From the NCBI RefSeq assembly GCF_009725235.1, contig NZ_WJFC01000364.1, positions 1 through 5,779 of the forward strand: a stretch of DNA of 5,779 nt, written 5' to 3'. This DNA comes from Scytonema sp. UIC 10036 (GTDB taxonomy: Bacteria > Cyanobacteriota > Cyanobacteriia > Cyanobacteriales > Nostocaceae). The position numbers and the translations under genes are program-made. The notes beneath the pieces are model-generated. The model did no database searches. It was not told the DNA's origin and was given only the letters and a program-made list of their open reading frames with translations. Position 1 is the first letter of the stretch. Each line of letters opens with the position of its first letter. Of this stretch, positions 5,709 to 5,779 are shown piece by piece.

Positions 5709-5779
5709 CATCTCAGAGCCCACGAGACTAACGAGAATCTCGTATGCGGTCTTAAGCTTGAATAAAAATCTGGGTGGGT
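5709..5779 (+). other. Unremoved Illumina Nextera-type adapter (not genomic)
   Basis: From 5709 the sequence matches a Nextera library end in order: CATCT (the last 5 nt of the transposon mosaic end), GAGCCCACGAGAC at 5716-5728 (one mismatch just before it, at 5715), an 8-nt index position at 5729-5736 (TAACGAGA), and the P7 complement at 5737-5760, beginning ATCTCGTATGC and ending GCTTG, with 3 mismatches in 24. The remainder (5761-5779) is A-rich then G/T-rich, as expected from reading past the end of a fragment. The first 14 nt of the mosaic end are missing, so the join to the fourth CRISPR repeat is not a clean read-through. Nothing here should be annotated as biology. Confidence 0.95.

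Noticed and set aside
5508..5723. 71-codon minus-strand frame over the array
   Set aside because: It runs through the CRISPR repeats and into adapter sequence; the repeated protein segments are just translated repeats.
5729..5760. CGAGACTAACGAGAATCTCG-like inverted repeat at the right end (possible terminator or array end)
   Set aside because: The apparent symmetry comes from the adapter index and P7 sequence meeting; it is artificial.
1..5779. A CRISPR-associated transposon (cyanobacterial I-B CAST)
   Set aside because: No tns or tniQ genes or transposon ends are visible, and cas1, cas2 and cas4 are present and intact, whereas known I-B CASTs lack the adaptation genes.

Overview
This window is a short-read contig from a cyanobacterial genome, probably a filamentous one. 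It carries most of a type I CRISPR-Cas locus, all on the + strand. The lineage is suggested by moderate-to-low GC, a HIP1 octamer (GCGATCGC), Shine-Dalgarno-poor starts, heptanucleotide tandem repeats (AAAATCC)n, REP-like palindromes followed by TTAG and a G-run, and a leader resembling those of cyanobacterial CRISPR arrays. No BLAST or HMM search was possible; family names come from motif recognition.

Layout. 1-80: two REP-like palindromes in inverted orientation. 169-3529: a tightly overlapping block of cas7 (DevR/Csa2-type), cas5, cas6 and cas4, with overlaps of 20, about 23 and 4 nt. 3530-3801: a gap filled with three kinds of short repeat. 3802-4779: cas1. 4780-4958: a second repeat-bearing gap. 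4959-5252: cas2. 5253-5471: the CRISPR leader. 5472-5708: the leader-proximal end of the array, with three repeats, three spacers and the first 13 nt of a fourth repeat. 5709-5779 is not genomic: it is Illumina Nextera-type i7/P7 adapter sequence followed by low-complexity tail.

How the genes work together. Cas1 and Cas2, helped by Cas4, insert new spacers at the leader end of the array next door. Cas6 cuts the array transcript within the repeat; a small GAAA-loop hairpin in the repeat fits release of crRNAs with an 8-nt ACUGAAAC handle. Cas7 and Cas5 would assemble on the crRNA as the backbone and 5'-end cap of Cascade. The large subunit (Cas8) and Cas3 are not in the window. They most likely lie left of position 1, where the contig breaks in a repeat. 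The subtype (I-B or I-A-like) therefore cannot be fixed here.

Points that stand out: a REP-like palindrome sits in the cas7/cas5 junction and is translated as the start of Cas5; Cas6 has an unrecognised N-terminal extension of about 120 residues; the usually compact cas4-cas1-cas2 block is split by repeat-filled gaps; and the array copies differ by single-base homopolymer indels close to a contig end that carries sequencing adapter. I found no clearly new defence system; the locus is a fairly conventional CRISPR-Cas system with local oddities.
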